Assembly: GCA_002418825.1 (NCBI GenBank) | Contig: DIEW01000027.1 | Span: 2,297 to 8,557, forward strand | Direction: 5' to 3' | From: Syntrophaceae bacterium UBA5764 | GTDB lineage: Bacteria > Desulfobacterota > Syntrophia > Syntrophales > Smithellaceae | Length of the DNA stretch: 6,261 nucleotides | Shown: positions 1 through 5,426 of the stretch, piece by piece | Layout: each line of letters begins with the position of its first letter | Position numbering within the stretch: position 1 is the stretch's first letter | Position numbers and translations under genes: made by a program | The notes under the pieces: model-generated | Told to the model about the DNA's origin: nothing | Seen by the model: only the letters and a program-made list of their open reading frames with translations | Databases searched by the model: none

Positions 1-28
1 TGCGATCGGCTTTAGCGACTGGTTAAAG
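1..28 (-). repeat. attC site, cut by the window edge
   Basis: This is the attC of the coiled-coil/zinc-site cassette. The outer core site is GTTAAAG at 22-28 (CTTTAAC on the gene strand). The inner arm CGGCTTTAGC at 7-16 matches the same arm of the attC at 3702-3763 (CGGCTTGAGC), with T instead of G as the likely unpaired base. The other half lies outside the window. The core and the next two bases (GTTAAAGGA) repeat in inverted orientation at the start of the cassette (518-526). Confidence 0.8.
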
Positions 29-38
29 GATTTTCAAA

Positions 39-509
39 CTAATATGTTGGACGTCTCCGTATTTGAGGTTGATATGATGGGTTGCTATAATATTTACCAC
101 AATCTTTCAGTTCACAATGCCACCCACTTTGTTTTTCAGTTAAAGGTGATTCAATATTTTTCATCAAACAGGAGGTACAAAAATAATGGCCGGATTCTTT
201 AGATTTATAAATGCCGAGTTCTTTAATAAAGTCGTATTTGTCTTGCAAATTTACAGGAGAAGGTTTTTCCTTAAGTGCAAGATTATCTTTTTCAAGCACC
301 AGTATTTTATTTTGAAGATTAAATATTTCTTTTTCAAGTTCAAATATCTTCTTTTTCAGATCAAGATTTTCAGACACAAGCGCCGTGTCTTCCTTTTGAA
401 CAGAAAGTATCAACGATTGAATTTTAAATATTTCGGTGGAAACCTTCCTGTCTTGGATACTACTAGCAAGTTGGGTAGTGAGGTCAACAACGTCCTTGAT
501 AGCACCCAT
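39..509 (-). CDS. Hypothetical coiled-coil protein with C-terminal four-cysteine putative zinc site
   Basis: This 156-residue protein has no recognised function. A long, strongly heptad-like coiled coil covers roughly residues 40-82 (repeating E/K/L/I/N, for example FELEKEIFNLQNKILVLEK) and suggests a dimer or larger oligomer. The C-terminal part has Cys111-x2-Cys114 followed by Cys132-x4-Cys137, a spacing that could bind one zinc like a small zinc ribbon. Aromatic residues flank both cysteine pairs (HYFC, GWHC). No signal peptide or membrane segment is seen, so it is probably cytoplasmic. The ATG at 509 is well supported: AAAGGAG lies 7 bases upstream and overlaps the attC core site. The TAG stop lies 10 bases before the attC at the left edge, so this is a single-gene cassette. 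Proteins of this general form occur as hypotheticals in cassette arrays, but none is named here. Confidence 0.85.
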   Translation of the reverse strand: MGAIKDVVDLTTQLASSIQDRKVSTEIFKIQSLILSVQKEDTALVSENLDLKKKIFELEKEIFNLQNKILVLEKDNLALKEKPSPVNLQDKYDFIKELGIYKSKESGHYFCTSCLMKNIESPLTEKQSGWHCELKDCGKYYSNPSYQPQIRRRPTY

Positions 510-516
510 ATTGATT

Positions 517-523
517 CTCCTTT
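517..523 (-). promoter_or_regulatory. Ribosome binding site overlapping an attC core site
   Basis: AAAGGAG on the minus strand lies 7 bases before the ATG at 509. Its first four bases are shared with the core recombination site GTTAAAG (520-526). The cassette thus carries its ribosome binding site at its extreme edge and keeps it after excision and reinsertion. Confidence 0.75.
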
Positions 524-582
524 AACGGCGAAGCTAAGCAGTGCGGGGCTTTATCCGCATCTGCTTGAGCGATTTGTTACAC
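520..582 (-). repeat. attC site of the restriction-modification cassette
   Basis: The outer cores are CTTTAAC at 520-526 (GTTAAAG on the gene strand) and GTTACAC at 576-582. The inner arms are GCTAAGCAG at 533-541 and CTGCTTGAGC at 561-570; they pair except for an unpaired G at 567 on the plus strand, the recombining (bottom) strand relative to the genes. An extra central stem, TGCGG/CCGCA, closes the hairpin. The end of the vsr gene runs through this site to a stop codon at 534-536. Confidence 0.9.
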
Positions 583-1010
583 GCTTTGTATTTTGCCGAC
601 CTATTTTCTTTTCTAAGTTCGTTGAGAATAATTTGAATGCACTTATCAAACTGATGCTTTACATCATATGCCCATAATCTGATGACCTTCCATCCAGCCT
701 GTTTTAAGCTGCGATCAACTTCTTTATCACGCTTGCGATTGCGGGTTATTTTATGTAACCAATAATCAATATTTGTTTTAGGCATTATACAGCGTTTCGG
801 ATGCCCATGCCAAAAGTCTGAATCAATGAAGACGGCGATTTTCTTTCTTCTGAATACAACATCAGGTTTTCCAATTATAGAATCAACATAACTTGCAAAA
901 TATATTTTCCTTCTTTTCAATTCCTGCATTATCAACCGCTCTGGCAGTGTGCCCTTTGAGCGGATGGACTGCATGGTTTTGCGGCGTTGTTCTTTGGTGA
1001 GATTATCCAT
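534..1010 (-). CDS. vsr: Very short patch repair (Vsr) endonuclease
   Basis: Vsr nicks DNA 5' of the T in T:G mismatches that arise when 5-methylcytosine deaminates, and so starts repair at sites of its partner methyltransferase. The 158-residue protein begins with the family's typical LTKEQRRKTMQSIRSK segment. GKPD at 47-50 holds the catalytic Asp50. The FIDSDFWHGH segment (61-70), Cys74, and ITRNRKRD (88-95) followed by WKVIRLW (107-113) match the family core. Asp63 and Asp65 replace His64 and Cys66 of E. coli Vsr, as I recall for many Vsr proteins linked to restriction systems. The start at 1010 gives the usual N-terminus and overlaps the endonuclease stop by 8 bases (ATGGATAA). An upstream in-frame ATG at 1049 would add a non-family hydrophobic leader and a 47-base overlap, and is less likely. 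Residues 144-158 are encoded by the attC site. Confidence 0.92.
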   Translation of the reverse strand: MDNLTKEQRRKTMQSIRSKGTLPERLIMQELKRRKIYFASYVDSIIGKPDVVFRRKKIAVFIDSDFWHGHPKRCIMPKTNIDYWLHKITRNRKRDKEVDRSLKQAGWKVIRLWAYDVKHQFDKCIQIILNELRKENRSAKYKACNKSLKQMRIKPRTA

Positions 1011-2001
1011 GATAGGCAGAAACAGAAAAATCCATAAAATAGGTTTCATCGTCTATCTTAAAGAAATCTATATCTGTTCTGCCATAGCGCAACAGGTCTT
1101 CTTTAGTTACAGGATGTCCGGAAGGAACGCCAAGACGATGACGGAAATATTCACCGATTAGGCTGTTATTGTGCGGGGTATGGATAGCCTTACCGTTTTG
1201 TTGTGCCCTTGTACAAATCAGTACTTTGTTATCATCAGTTAAAACAGTGAAATGTACAGCAACCGGCGGGAAAAAATCAGTTTTATAAACAGAGGCTGGA
1301 AGTTTTATATAAGCCTGATTTGGTTCGCGCCCTTCCTCTGGACGCTGTCCCCAATTCAAGCCAGAACGCTGAGGCAGACTGCCATACCTATCAAGAAAAG
1401 AAATTCTTACGGCTGGCAAATCCTGTAAATCAGGTTTTTCAGAGGTAATCAGTTGTATGCCTTGTCTTTCAAGCTGCTCTTTTTTTCTGCGGCTGTAATA
1501 TGTATCACGATAAATTTCGATATAATTTTCTATCTCGTTATGAGTGCAGTAAACCGAGTCGGATATCAGGCTCTTAAAATAATCAAGTCCAAGTTTTGGA
1601 TCGCATGAAATCAACAACTCCCGCTGCGATTTACTGAAAGCATTTTGCGTATAATTTGCCGAGCCTATAAAGCCGCTAACTGGCTCGTCGCCCTGAAACC
1701 ATGCGTATGCCTTTGAATGAACCTGCGGGGCATTGACAATGTAACTGCATTTAAAATAGTCGGGGAAGTCAACTCTGGCAAGCTGCTGGAATGCCTTATG
1801 GTTGCTTAAAGACAACCCATCATAAGGACACATCCCTACGATAAGATTAATGTTAATCTGTTTACCATGATTTTTCTTTAAAGAGTCAAAATGGTGGAAA
1901 GTCATAGCCGCAGTTGCATACCCAGAAACAACATACAGGGTGTCAGCTCCATTTCTAACAGGGTCAATAAGAACTTTATCGAAAAGGTTTTTTGTAATCA
2001 T
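1003..2001 (-). CDS. NgoFVII-type restriction endonuclease (phospholipase D-like nuclease)
   Basis: This is the probable restriction half of the system, cutting DNA not methylated by the neighbouring methyltransferase. Numbered from the ATG at 2001, the 332-residue protein has the phospholipase-D signature: VHSKAYAW with His95 and Lys97, then GFIGSANYT with Asn116, and Glu128 in SQRELL. That matches the HxK...N...E active site of the BfiI/NgoFVII endonuclease group, which works without metal ions. One such motif per chain suggests a dimer forming one active site. The C-terminal half (about 195-332), with WGQR and EPNQAYIKLP, probably reads the target sequence. An in-frame GTG at 2007 is an alternative start. 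Neither start has a clear ribosome binding site and the methyltransferase stops only 6-12 bases upstream, so translation is probably coupled. The family and position are clear; the target site (GCSGC in NgoFVII itself) cannot be read from sequence. Confidence 0.88.
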   Translation of the reverse strand: MITKNLFDKVLIDPVRNGADTLYVVSGYATAAMTFHHFDSLKKNHGKQININLIVGMCPYDGLSLSNHKAFQQLARVDFPDYFKCSYIVNAPQVHSKAYAWFQGDEPVSGFIGSANYTQNAFSKSQRELLISCDPKLGLDYFKSLISDSVYCTHNEIENYIEIYRDTYYSRRKKEQLERQGIQLITSEKPDLQDLPAVRISFLDRYGSLPQRSGLNWGQRPEEGREPNQAYIKLPASVYKTDFFPPVAVHFTVLTDDNKVLICTRAQQNGKAIHTPHNNSLIGEYFRHRLGVPSGHPVTKEDLLRYGRTDIDFFKIDDETYFMDFSVSAYHG

Positions 2002-2013
2002 TTGCACGGCGTT

Positions 2014-3147
2014 TTAACAGACGGCATATTCTTCTTGCTCCTCAAGCAAGACCATCTGAGAAGTATCAATTTTGCTGTCATATATATTGTTTTTAATATT
2101 ATTGTCTATTTTTGGATAATCTATGCCTGCAAAACTTTTCAGAACTGCTTCAAAAATAATCTTTACACCCAATGGCGGGACAGCCATGCCTATCTGCTTT
2201 CTGACGCTTTCTTTAGAACCTGAAAATATATAATTATCAGGGAATGTTTGCAGCCTTGCCCGCTCTCTGTTGGTTAATGCCCTATTTTCCTTCCAGTGGT
2301 AGATATGAGTGCCGCCGCCGCCGCTTCCTGTAACAGTGTAAGCAGGCTTGTCAGGGTCAAGCCTCTTATAAATCTGGCTTATCTTTGCTCCTTTTACATT
2401 CAATCTTAAATTTTCAGGCAAAACGGCAGTAAAGGCATTCTCTCCCGGCTTTATAAACCGCAAACGCTCTATTACCTGTTGGGATTGTTTAGTTAATTCA
2501 TTGTTTGGAGCATCGTCAGGTATAGGCGGGTTTTCAATAGCTTCCCTGCAAGTTACAGGCGTGGTATGAGTTGGAGCAGGAACATAAAATTTTACATTTA
2601 TATCATTTCGGATTCCAATAATTATTATTCTATGTCTTGACTGGGGTACGCCGTACTGTTCAAATTTGTAGAGATGAGGAGTAACTGCATAGCCTGCCTG
2701 CTGCAGCTCATGCAGTATCTTATCTAATGCTTTTCCATCGTTGGCGTTTCTTAACCCCCCGACATTTTCCGCAAGGAAAAATTTGGGCTGGAAAAATTTT
2801 AGTGCTTTAACGCCGTATGAATACAGCGGGCCGTAAATTCCATCCATGCCTTTTTGTTCTCCGACCATACTATAGTCGTTGCATGGGAAGCCAAATGCTA
2901 AGGCATCTATATCGGATATACTTTTTAATTTTCCGAAGTTGAGTTTTCTAATATCACAGCAGACAACAGACTTGGGATTGTCGGGGCAGATATTATTCCG
3001 ATAAGTAGCGCATGTGTCCTTATCATAATCCGTAGCCCAAGCATGAGAAATAGAAAATACTTGACTGCCAGCAACAATTTTTGCTGACTTGGCGCCAAGC
3101 GCCAACCCGCCAGGACCGCTGAACAATTCGCCGAATCGAAAATTCAT
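2014..3147 (-). CDS. DNA (cytosine-5) methyltransferase, type II modification enzyme
   Basis: This enzyme transfers a methyl group from S-adenosylmethionine to C5 of cytosine in the recognition site and protects host DNA from the downstream endonuclease. All main motifs are present in order in 377 residues: FGELFSGPGG (motif I, 5-14, cofactor), GFPCNDYS (motif IV, 86-93, catalytic Cys89), ENV (motif VI, 127-129), QSRHR (motif VIII, 169-173), a target recognition region around 200-290, RALTNRERARLQTFPD (289-304) and GMAVPP (motif X, 320-325). Length and motif order are normal, so it looks active. A hydrophilic tail of about 30 residues follows motif X. The start must be the ATG at 3147 because motif I begins four residues later. 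There is no ribosome binding site, and a promoter lies directly upstream (see 3157-3185). It is the first gene of the methyltransferase-endonuclease-vsr row. Confidence 0.96.
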   Translation of the reverse strand: MNFRFGELFSGPGGLALGAKSAKIVAGSQVFSISHAWATDYDKDTCATYRNNICPDNPKSVVCCDIRKLNFGKLKSISDIDALAFGFPCNDYSMVGEQKGMDGIYGPLYSYGVKALKFFQPKFFLAENVGGLRNANDGKALDKILHELQQAGYAVTPHLYKFEQYGVPQSRHRIIIIGIRNDINVKFYVPAPTHTTPVTCREAIENPPIPDDAPNNELTKQSQQVIERLRFIKPGENAFTAVLPENLRLNVKGAKISQIYKRLDPDKPAYTVTGSGGGGTHIYHWKENRALTNRERARLQTFPDNYIFSGSKESVRKQIGMAVPPLGVKIIFEAVLKSFAGIDYPKIDNNIKNNIYDSKIDTSQMVLLEEQEEYAVC

Positions 3148-3156
3148 AGTTAACCA

Positions 3157-3185
3157 ATTATACCAGGACTGCCGTCATATTTGAA
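3157..3185 (-). promoter_or_regulatory. Probable sigma-70-type promoter for the restriction-modification genes
   Basis: On the minus strand a perfect TATAAT (3157-3162) is preceded by TGG (3163-3165), giving an extended -10 (TGnTATAAT). A -35-like TTCAAA (3180-3185) stands 17 bases upstream and matches four of the six consensus bases. Only 9 bases separate the -10 box from the methyltransferase ATG, so transcription would start at or within a few bases of the start codon and give a leaderless or nearly leaderless message. Most integron cassettes lack a promoter, so this one would free the system from the array's common promoter. Confidence 0.65.
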
Positions 3186-3259
3186 GTCTTTTTTTTCAGA
3201 AAAGCAAAATGGGGCGGTGATAGTCTTTAATGCCTTCATATGCCGTTATTATTCTTGCG

Positions 3260-3315
3260 TGTAAACGAAAAAATCAGCCGGAGCGACAGCGATCGGCTGT
3301 ATTGACTTGTTAAAT
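3260..3315 (-). repeat. attC site of the lipoprotein cassette
   Basis: The outer cores are TGTAAAC at 3260-3266 (GTTTACA on the gene strand, a poor match to GTTRRRY) and GTTAAAT at 3309-3315. The inner arms ATCAGCCG (3273-3280) and CGGCTGTAT (3294-3302) pair with T3300 left unpaired, where three other sites have G. The site follows the lipoprotein stop by 6 bases. Compared with the far end of the neighbouring cassette (GTTACACGC at 576-584), the right-hand core has one extra T. Confidence 0.87.
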
Positions 3316-3321
3316 GTTTTA

Positions 3322-3684
3322 TTACTTTACAAGTATTGCTTTTGCTCTTGCACTTTTACCCCTACTGGCAAAGCCGGAGTAAACAGTGCTACAGCTATTA
3401 ATTATAATGGCGTTGGCACCTATTTGTTGTGCATCTGCTTTAAACCAAGCAACTATATCTTCGACAGATATGTTCCTGAATTTACCCCAATTGTAATATT
3501 CGAGTTCAGCTATAATCTCATAATTAGTAGGTAATTGATTCTCAATGCCTGTGCAGTCATTTTTAGAAAAATATACAGCCACATCTCCTTGATACGGCGG
3601 CAACTTATCTTTAGATACCATATTAATATTATGAGAGCAGGAAGAAATAAATAAAATAAATACTAATAAAAATACTTTTTTCAT
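3322..3684 (-). CDS. Small predicted lipoprotein of unknown function
   Basis: The 120-residue product starts with a lipoprotein signal: MKK, a hydrophobic stretch (residues 4-13) and ISSC with Cys16 as the lipidation site. It is therefore expected to be anchored in the cell envelope after cleavage before Cys16. The mature part contains DVAVYFS (34-40), YEIIAELEYY (55-64) and ADAQQIGANAIIIN (83-96). This layout, with a segment ending in IGANAII, recalls small alpha/beta lipoproteins of the YbjQ-like kind, but I cannot assign a family with certainty. Cys44 and Cys98 could form a disulphide. AAAGGAGG (3689-3696) stands 4 bases before the ATG and supports the start. It is the only gene of the cassette 3266-3707, whose two ends share an 11-base inverted match. 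Confidence 0.88.
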   Translation of the reverse strand: MKKVFLLVFILFISSCSHNINMVSKDKLPPYQGDVAVYFSKNDCTGIENQLPTNYEIIAELEYYNWGKFRNISVEDIVAWFKADAQQIGANAIIINSCSTVYSGFASRGKSARAKAILVK

Positions 3685-3688
3685 AAGC

Positions 3689-3696
3689 CCTCCTTT
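3689..3696 (-). promoter_or_regulatory. Strong ribosome binding site
   Basis: AAAGGAGG on the minus strand, 4 bases before the lipoprotein ATG at 3684 and 5 bases after the attC core at 3702-3708. Like the site at 517-523, it travels at the edge of the cassette. Confidence 0.8.
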
Positions 3697-3701
3697 TAAA
3701 C

Positions 3702-3763
3702 ATTTAACGAAAAGCTAAGCCGGAGCCGCGAAGCGGCGATCGGCTTGAGCGACCTTGTTGTAC
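3702..3763 (-). repeat. attC site of the two-gene hypothetical cassette
   Basis: This is the clearest attC in the window. The outer cores are ATTTAAC at 3702-3708 (GTTAAAT on the gene strand) and GTTGTAC at 3757-3763. The arms GCTAAGCCG (3714-3722) and CGGCTTGAGC (3741-3750) pair with G3747 unpaired on the plus strand, and a central GCCGC/GCGGC stem closes on a GAA loop. The GTTGTAC core is exactly complementary to the core at the other end of its cassette (4529-4535). Confidence 0.93.
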
Positions 3764-3778
3764 TTTATATTGACTGTG

Positions 3779-4225
3779 TCATTCTAAACTTTTAATTTGA
3801 TCACGTACCTCTGGTATTGGCACACAGAATCTATTTGCTGCCTCCATCGTAAACTGACACTGCCAGACTCTCCCATCATCCTGATCGAGCAACAATAAAG
3901 TCCACATGTTGTCTGTAGGATAAAGAGTAAATCGTGAATTCTTTGCGGAAGCCTTTGCTACTAATGCTTTATCGTTAATCGGTATTTTCAATTGTACACC
4001 TTTATCTTTATCAGTTGTAAAAGTAACATGCCACAGTCTACCGTCACTTGTATCTAATAAAATATAAGACCACATGTTATCAGTTCTGAATAAGCGGTAA
4101 CGAACATCTATTCTTTGCTGTGGTTCTGATTTAAATTTTATTGCGTCTGCGCCCACGGCTAAATCAAGAAAAAGGCAGCAGGTGCATAACAAAATAGTTA
4201 TGAATATATTTAAAATCCTTTTCAT
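3779..4225 (-). CDS. Exported protein with two DGR-W repeats, unknown function
   Basis: The 148-residue protein has an N-terminal signal sequence (MKR, hydrophobic 5-20, likely cleavage after ADA at residue 28), so it is expected in the periplasm or outside the cell. The mature part consists mostly of two copies of one motif, 56 residues apart. Copy one (42-71) contains RYRLFRTDNMW, ILLD and DGRLW. Copy two (98-127) contains RFTLYPTDNMW, LLLD and DGRVW. The alternation of beta-like strands with a DGR.W turn suggests two small beta units or blades that could bind a ligand; this is inference. GTGAGG (4231-4236) stands 5 bases before the ATG. The gene is second in its cassette, 41 bases after the 76-residue gene and with no attC between, so the two are probably cotranscribed. 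No enzyme function is recognised. Confidence 0.85.
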   Translation of the reverse strand: MKRILNIFITILLCTCCLFLDLAVGADAIKFKSEPQQRIDVRYRLFRTDNMWSYILLDTSDGRLWHVTFTTDKDKGVQLKIPINDKALVAKASAKNSRFTLYPTDNMWTLLLLDQDDGRVWQCQFTMEAANRFCVPIPEVRDQIKSLE

Positions 4226-4266
4226 ATAAACCTCACTTAATAAATTCTTTGTTATCTATAGATTGC

Positions 4267-4497
4267 TCATCTGCCAGCAAATTTGCGCTGCGCTTTCTTC
4301 CGTATGGTTGCAATTTCTTTAGAAAGGCGATCACATTCATGCTCTATTTCACTTAGTGTTACACACTGCGGGCTTATATAAATTGTACCCTTGGCGTCAC
4401 GCGAGTGTGTTTTCACATATACTTGAACAACAGGCGCACCTGGAAATCCTTCTTTTTTCGGATCTAGAAATTGTAAATCAAGACTGTAAGTTGGCAT
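4267..4497 (-). CDS. 76-residue hypothetical protein
   Basis: This is a small soluble protein with no signal or membrane segment. The N-terminal half (about 1-42) is rich in beta-forming residues (YSLDLQFL, APVVQVYVK, GTIYISPQC). The C-terminal part (47-75) is a charged helix, LSEIEHECDRLSKEIATIRKKAQRKF, with heptad-like leucines and isoleucines that could mediate pairing. The general shape recalls short conserved proteins I have seen described only as hypothetical; no function is claimed. AAGGAGG (4503-4509) lies 5 bases before the ATG and supports the start strongly. It opens the two-gene cassette 3708-4534, ahead of the exported repeat protein. Nothing in the sequence shows why a cytoplasmic and an exported protein travel together. 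Confidence 0.82.
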   Translation of the reverse strand: MPTYSLDLQFLDPKKEGFPGAPVVQVYVKTHSRDAKGTIYISPQCVTLSEIEHECDRLSKEIATIRKKAQRKFAGR

Positions 4498-4502
4498 AAA
4501 CC

Positions 4503-4509
4503 CCTCCTT
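4503..4509 (-). promoter_or_regulatory. Strong ribosome binding site
   Basis: AAGGAGG on the minus strand, 5 bases before the ATG at 4497 and 19 bases after the attC core at 4529-4535. Confidence 0.8.
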
Positions 4510-4528
4510 GATGATTATTATTTTTTAG

Positions 4529-4586
4529 GTACAACGTCAGAAATCAGCGGCGCCGGTACGGCGTCCGCTGGATTTACTTGTTGTGC
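4529..4586 (-). repeat. attC site of the phosphorylase/nucleotidyltransferase cassette
   Basis: The outer cores are GTACAAC at 4529-4535 (GTTGTAC on the gene strand) and GTTGTGC at 4580-4586. The arms AAATCAGCGG (4541-4550) and CCGCTGGATTT (4565-4575) pair over ten bases with G4571 unpaired, and CGCCG/CGGCG (4551-4563) extends the stem to a GTA loop. The nucleotidyltransferase stop codon (4574-4576) lies inside the site. Confidence 0.92.
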
Positions 4587-5395
4587 GGTGCCACGGCATC
4601 ATTGAGCAATTTTTTTATCTGTCCAAACACAGTTATCGGAAGCTCGATTTTCAGAGGTTCGGCAACACTCTTGAACAATTCGAGGCTCCATTTCCATGAT
4701 TCTTGATACGCAGTGCATAGCTCCACAGGCTCAGCGCTGGCTGTACAGGCCATATAGCGCTTATAGACTGATTCGGAAAGGTCCGTCTCCAGGGCACGCG
4801 AAGGTGTCGGCCAATGATCTGTCGCCCCTTCCTGGAGGCGAACCAACTTGAGCAGGTTTTCATGGGCTTTGCTGAGCAAAGCCCATGCACGAGCATATTC
4901 TCCTCGATTTAGAAGATTGGCGCCAAAAAGCATCAGACTGATGAGATTCAATGCGAGCCCTTCTACAAGCGGCGCGCCTTCACGCATCGGAGGGCCACCG
5001 ACAAGGGCGCTCGCGTAATTAGACAGTTCGCCAGACCGATCCAACAAAACTGCCGCATCAAGCGAGGGGAACCACCCATAGCCTTGCCAGGTGGAAATGA
5101 TCGGTATGTCGGACTCCCGCATGAAGTGGAATTCACCGCGAATGCCATTTGCAAACAGTGCTGTGTGGTGGCCGAAGTCATCCGGGAAATAAGCAGCAAC
5201 AGGACTGACTGTATCAAGCCACGAGCGCTGCTCGAAGCTCTGGAAACAATCATCATGGATGAACACCGCGAATTCGATATCAGAGAACGTATCACCCTCC
5301 CCGATAACAAAGGAGCCGAACATCAATGCCGCGACAATTCGTCCCTCCTCATTGCAAGCTTCCCTGAAGCGGCCGATCATTTCTTTCTGAAGCAT
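4574..5395 (-). CDS. lnuF: Lincosamide nucleotidyltransferase, Lnu(F)-like
   Basis: Lnu enzymes inactivate lincosamide antibiotics (lincomycin, clindamycin) in the cytoplasm by transferring AMP from ATP to a hydroxyl. The 273-residue length equals that of Lnu(F) as I remember it, and long segments match it from memory: SDIEFAVFI, SPVAAYFPDDFGHHTALF, ISTWQGYGWFPSL and LSKAHENLLKLVRL. The nucleotidyltransferase signature is intact: FGSF with Gly27-Ser28, then Asp39-x-Glu41 as metal-binding acids. The C-terminal two thirds are mostly helical, as in MNT/HEPN-type drug nucleotidyltransferases. The N- and C-terminal ends differ more from the remembered sequence, so this is probably a variant or relative rather than the clinical allele. 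CGGAGG (5401-5406) lies 5 bases before the ATG. The gene is second in its cassette, 31 bases after the phosphorylase stop. Its last three codons lie in the attC outer core and next to it. Confidence 0.85.
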   Translation of the reverse strand: MLQKEMIGRFREACNEEGRIVAALMFGSFVIGEGDTFSDIEFAVFIHDDCFQSFEQRSWLDTVSPVAAYFPDDFGHHTALFANGIRGEFHFMRESDIPIISTWQGYGWFPSLDAAVLLDRSGELSNYASALVGGPPMREGAPLVEGLALNLISLMLFGANLLNRGEYARAWALLSKAHENLLKLVRLQEGATDHWPTPSRALETDLSESVYKRYMACTASAEPVELCTAYQESWKWSLELFKSVAEPLKIELPITVFGQIKKLLNDAVAPHNK

Positions 5396-5426
5396 TGAAT
5401 CCTCCGAATTACTTCTCTTCCGCTGA

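Noticed and set aside
186..677. Plus-strand open reading frame of 163 codons
   Set aside because: It runs opposite to the coiled-coil gene and the vsr end and crosses an attC. Its Phe/Lys/Ile-rich product mirrors the heptad-coding strand, with no domain of its own.
1011..1049. N-terminal extension of Vsr from an upstream ATG at 1049
   Set aside because: It would add 13 hydrophobic residues not found in the family and overlap the endonuclease gene by 47 bases. The ATG at 1010 gives the standard N-terminus.
3307..3534. Plus-strand open reading frame opposite the lipoprotein gene
   Set aside because: It begins inside an attC, has no ribosome binding site and shows no domain; the antisense gene has a clear signal peptide and ribosome binding site.
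4651..5310. Second-frame minus-strand open reading frames inside the nucleotidyltransferase gene
   Set aside because: They overlap the real gene in another frame and show no recognisable protein features.
5084..5398. Plus-strand open reading frame opposite the nucleotidyltransferase gene
   Set aside because: It is a shadow of a well-recognised gene; no domain or ribosome binding site supports it.
5396..5426. Possible attC between the phosphorylase and nucleotidyltransferase genes
   Set aside because: CCGCTGAT at 5420-5427 resembles an arm of the neighbouring attC, but there is no partner arm and there are no paired cores. The 31-base gap is too short for a full site.
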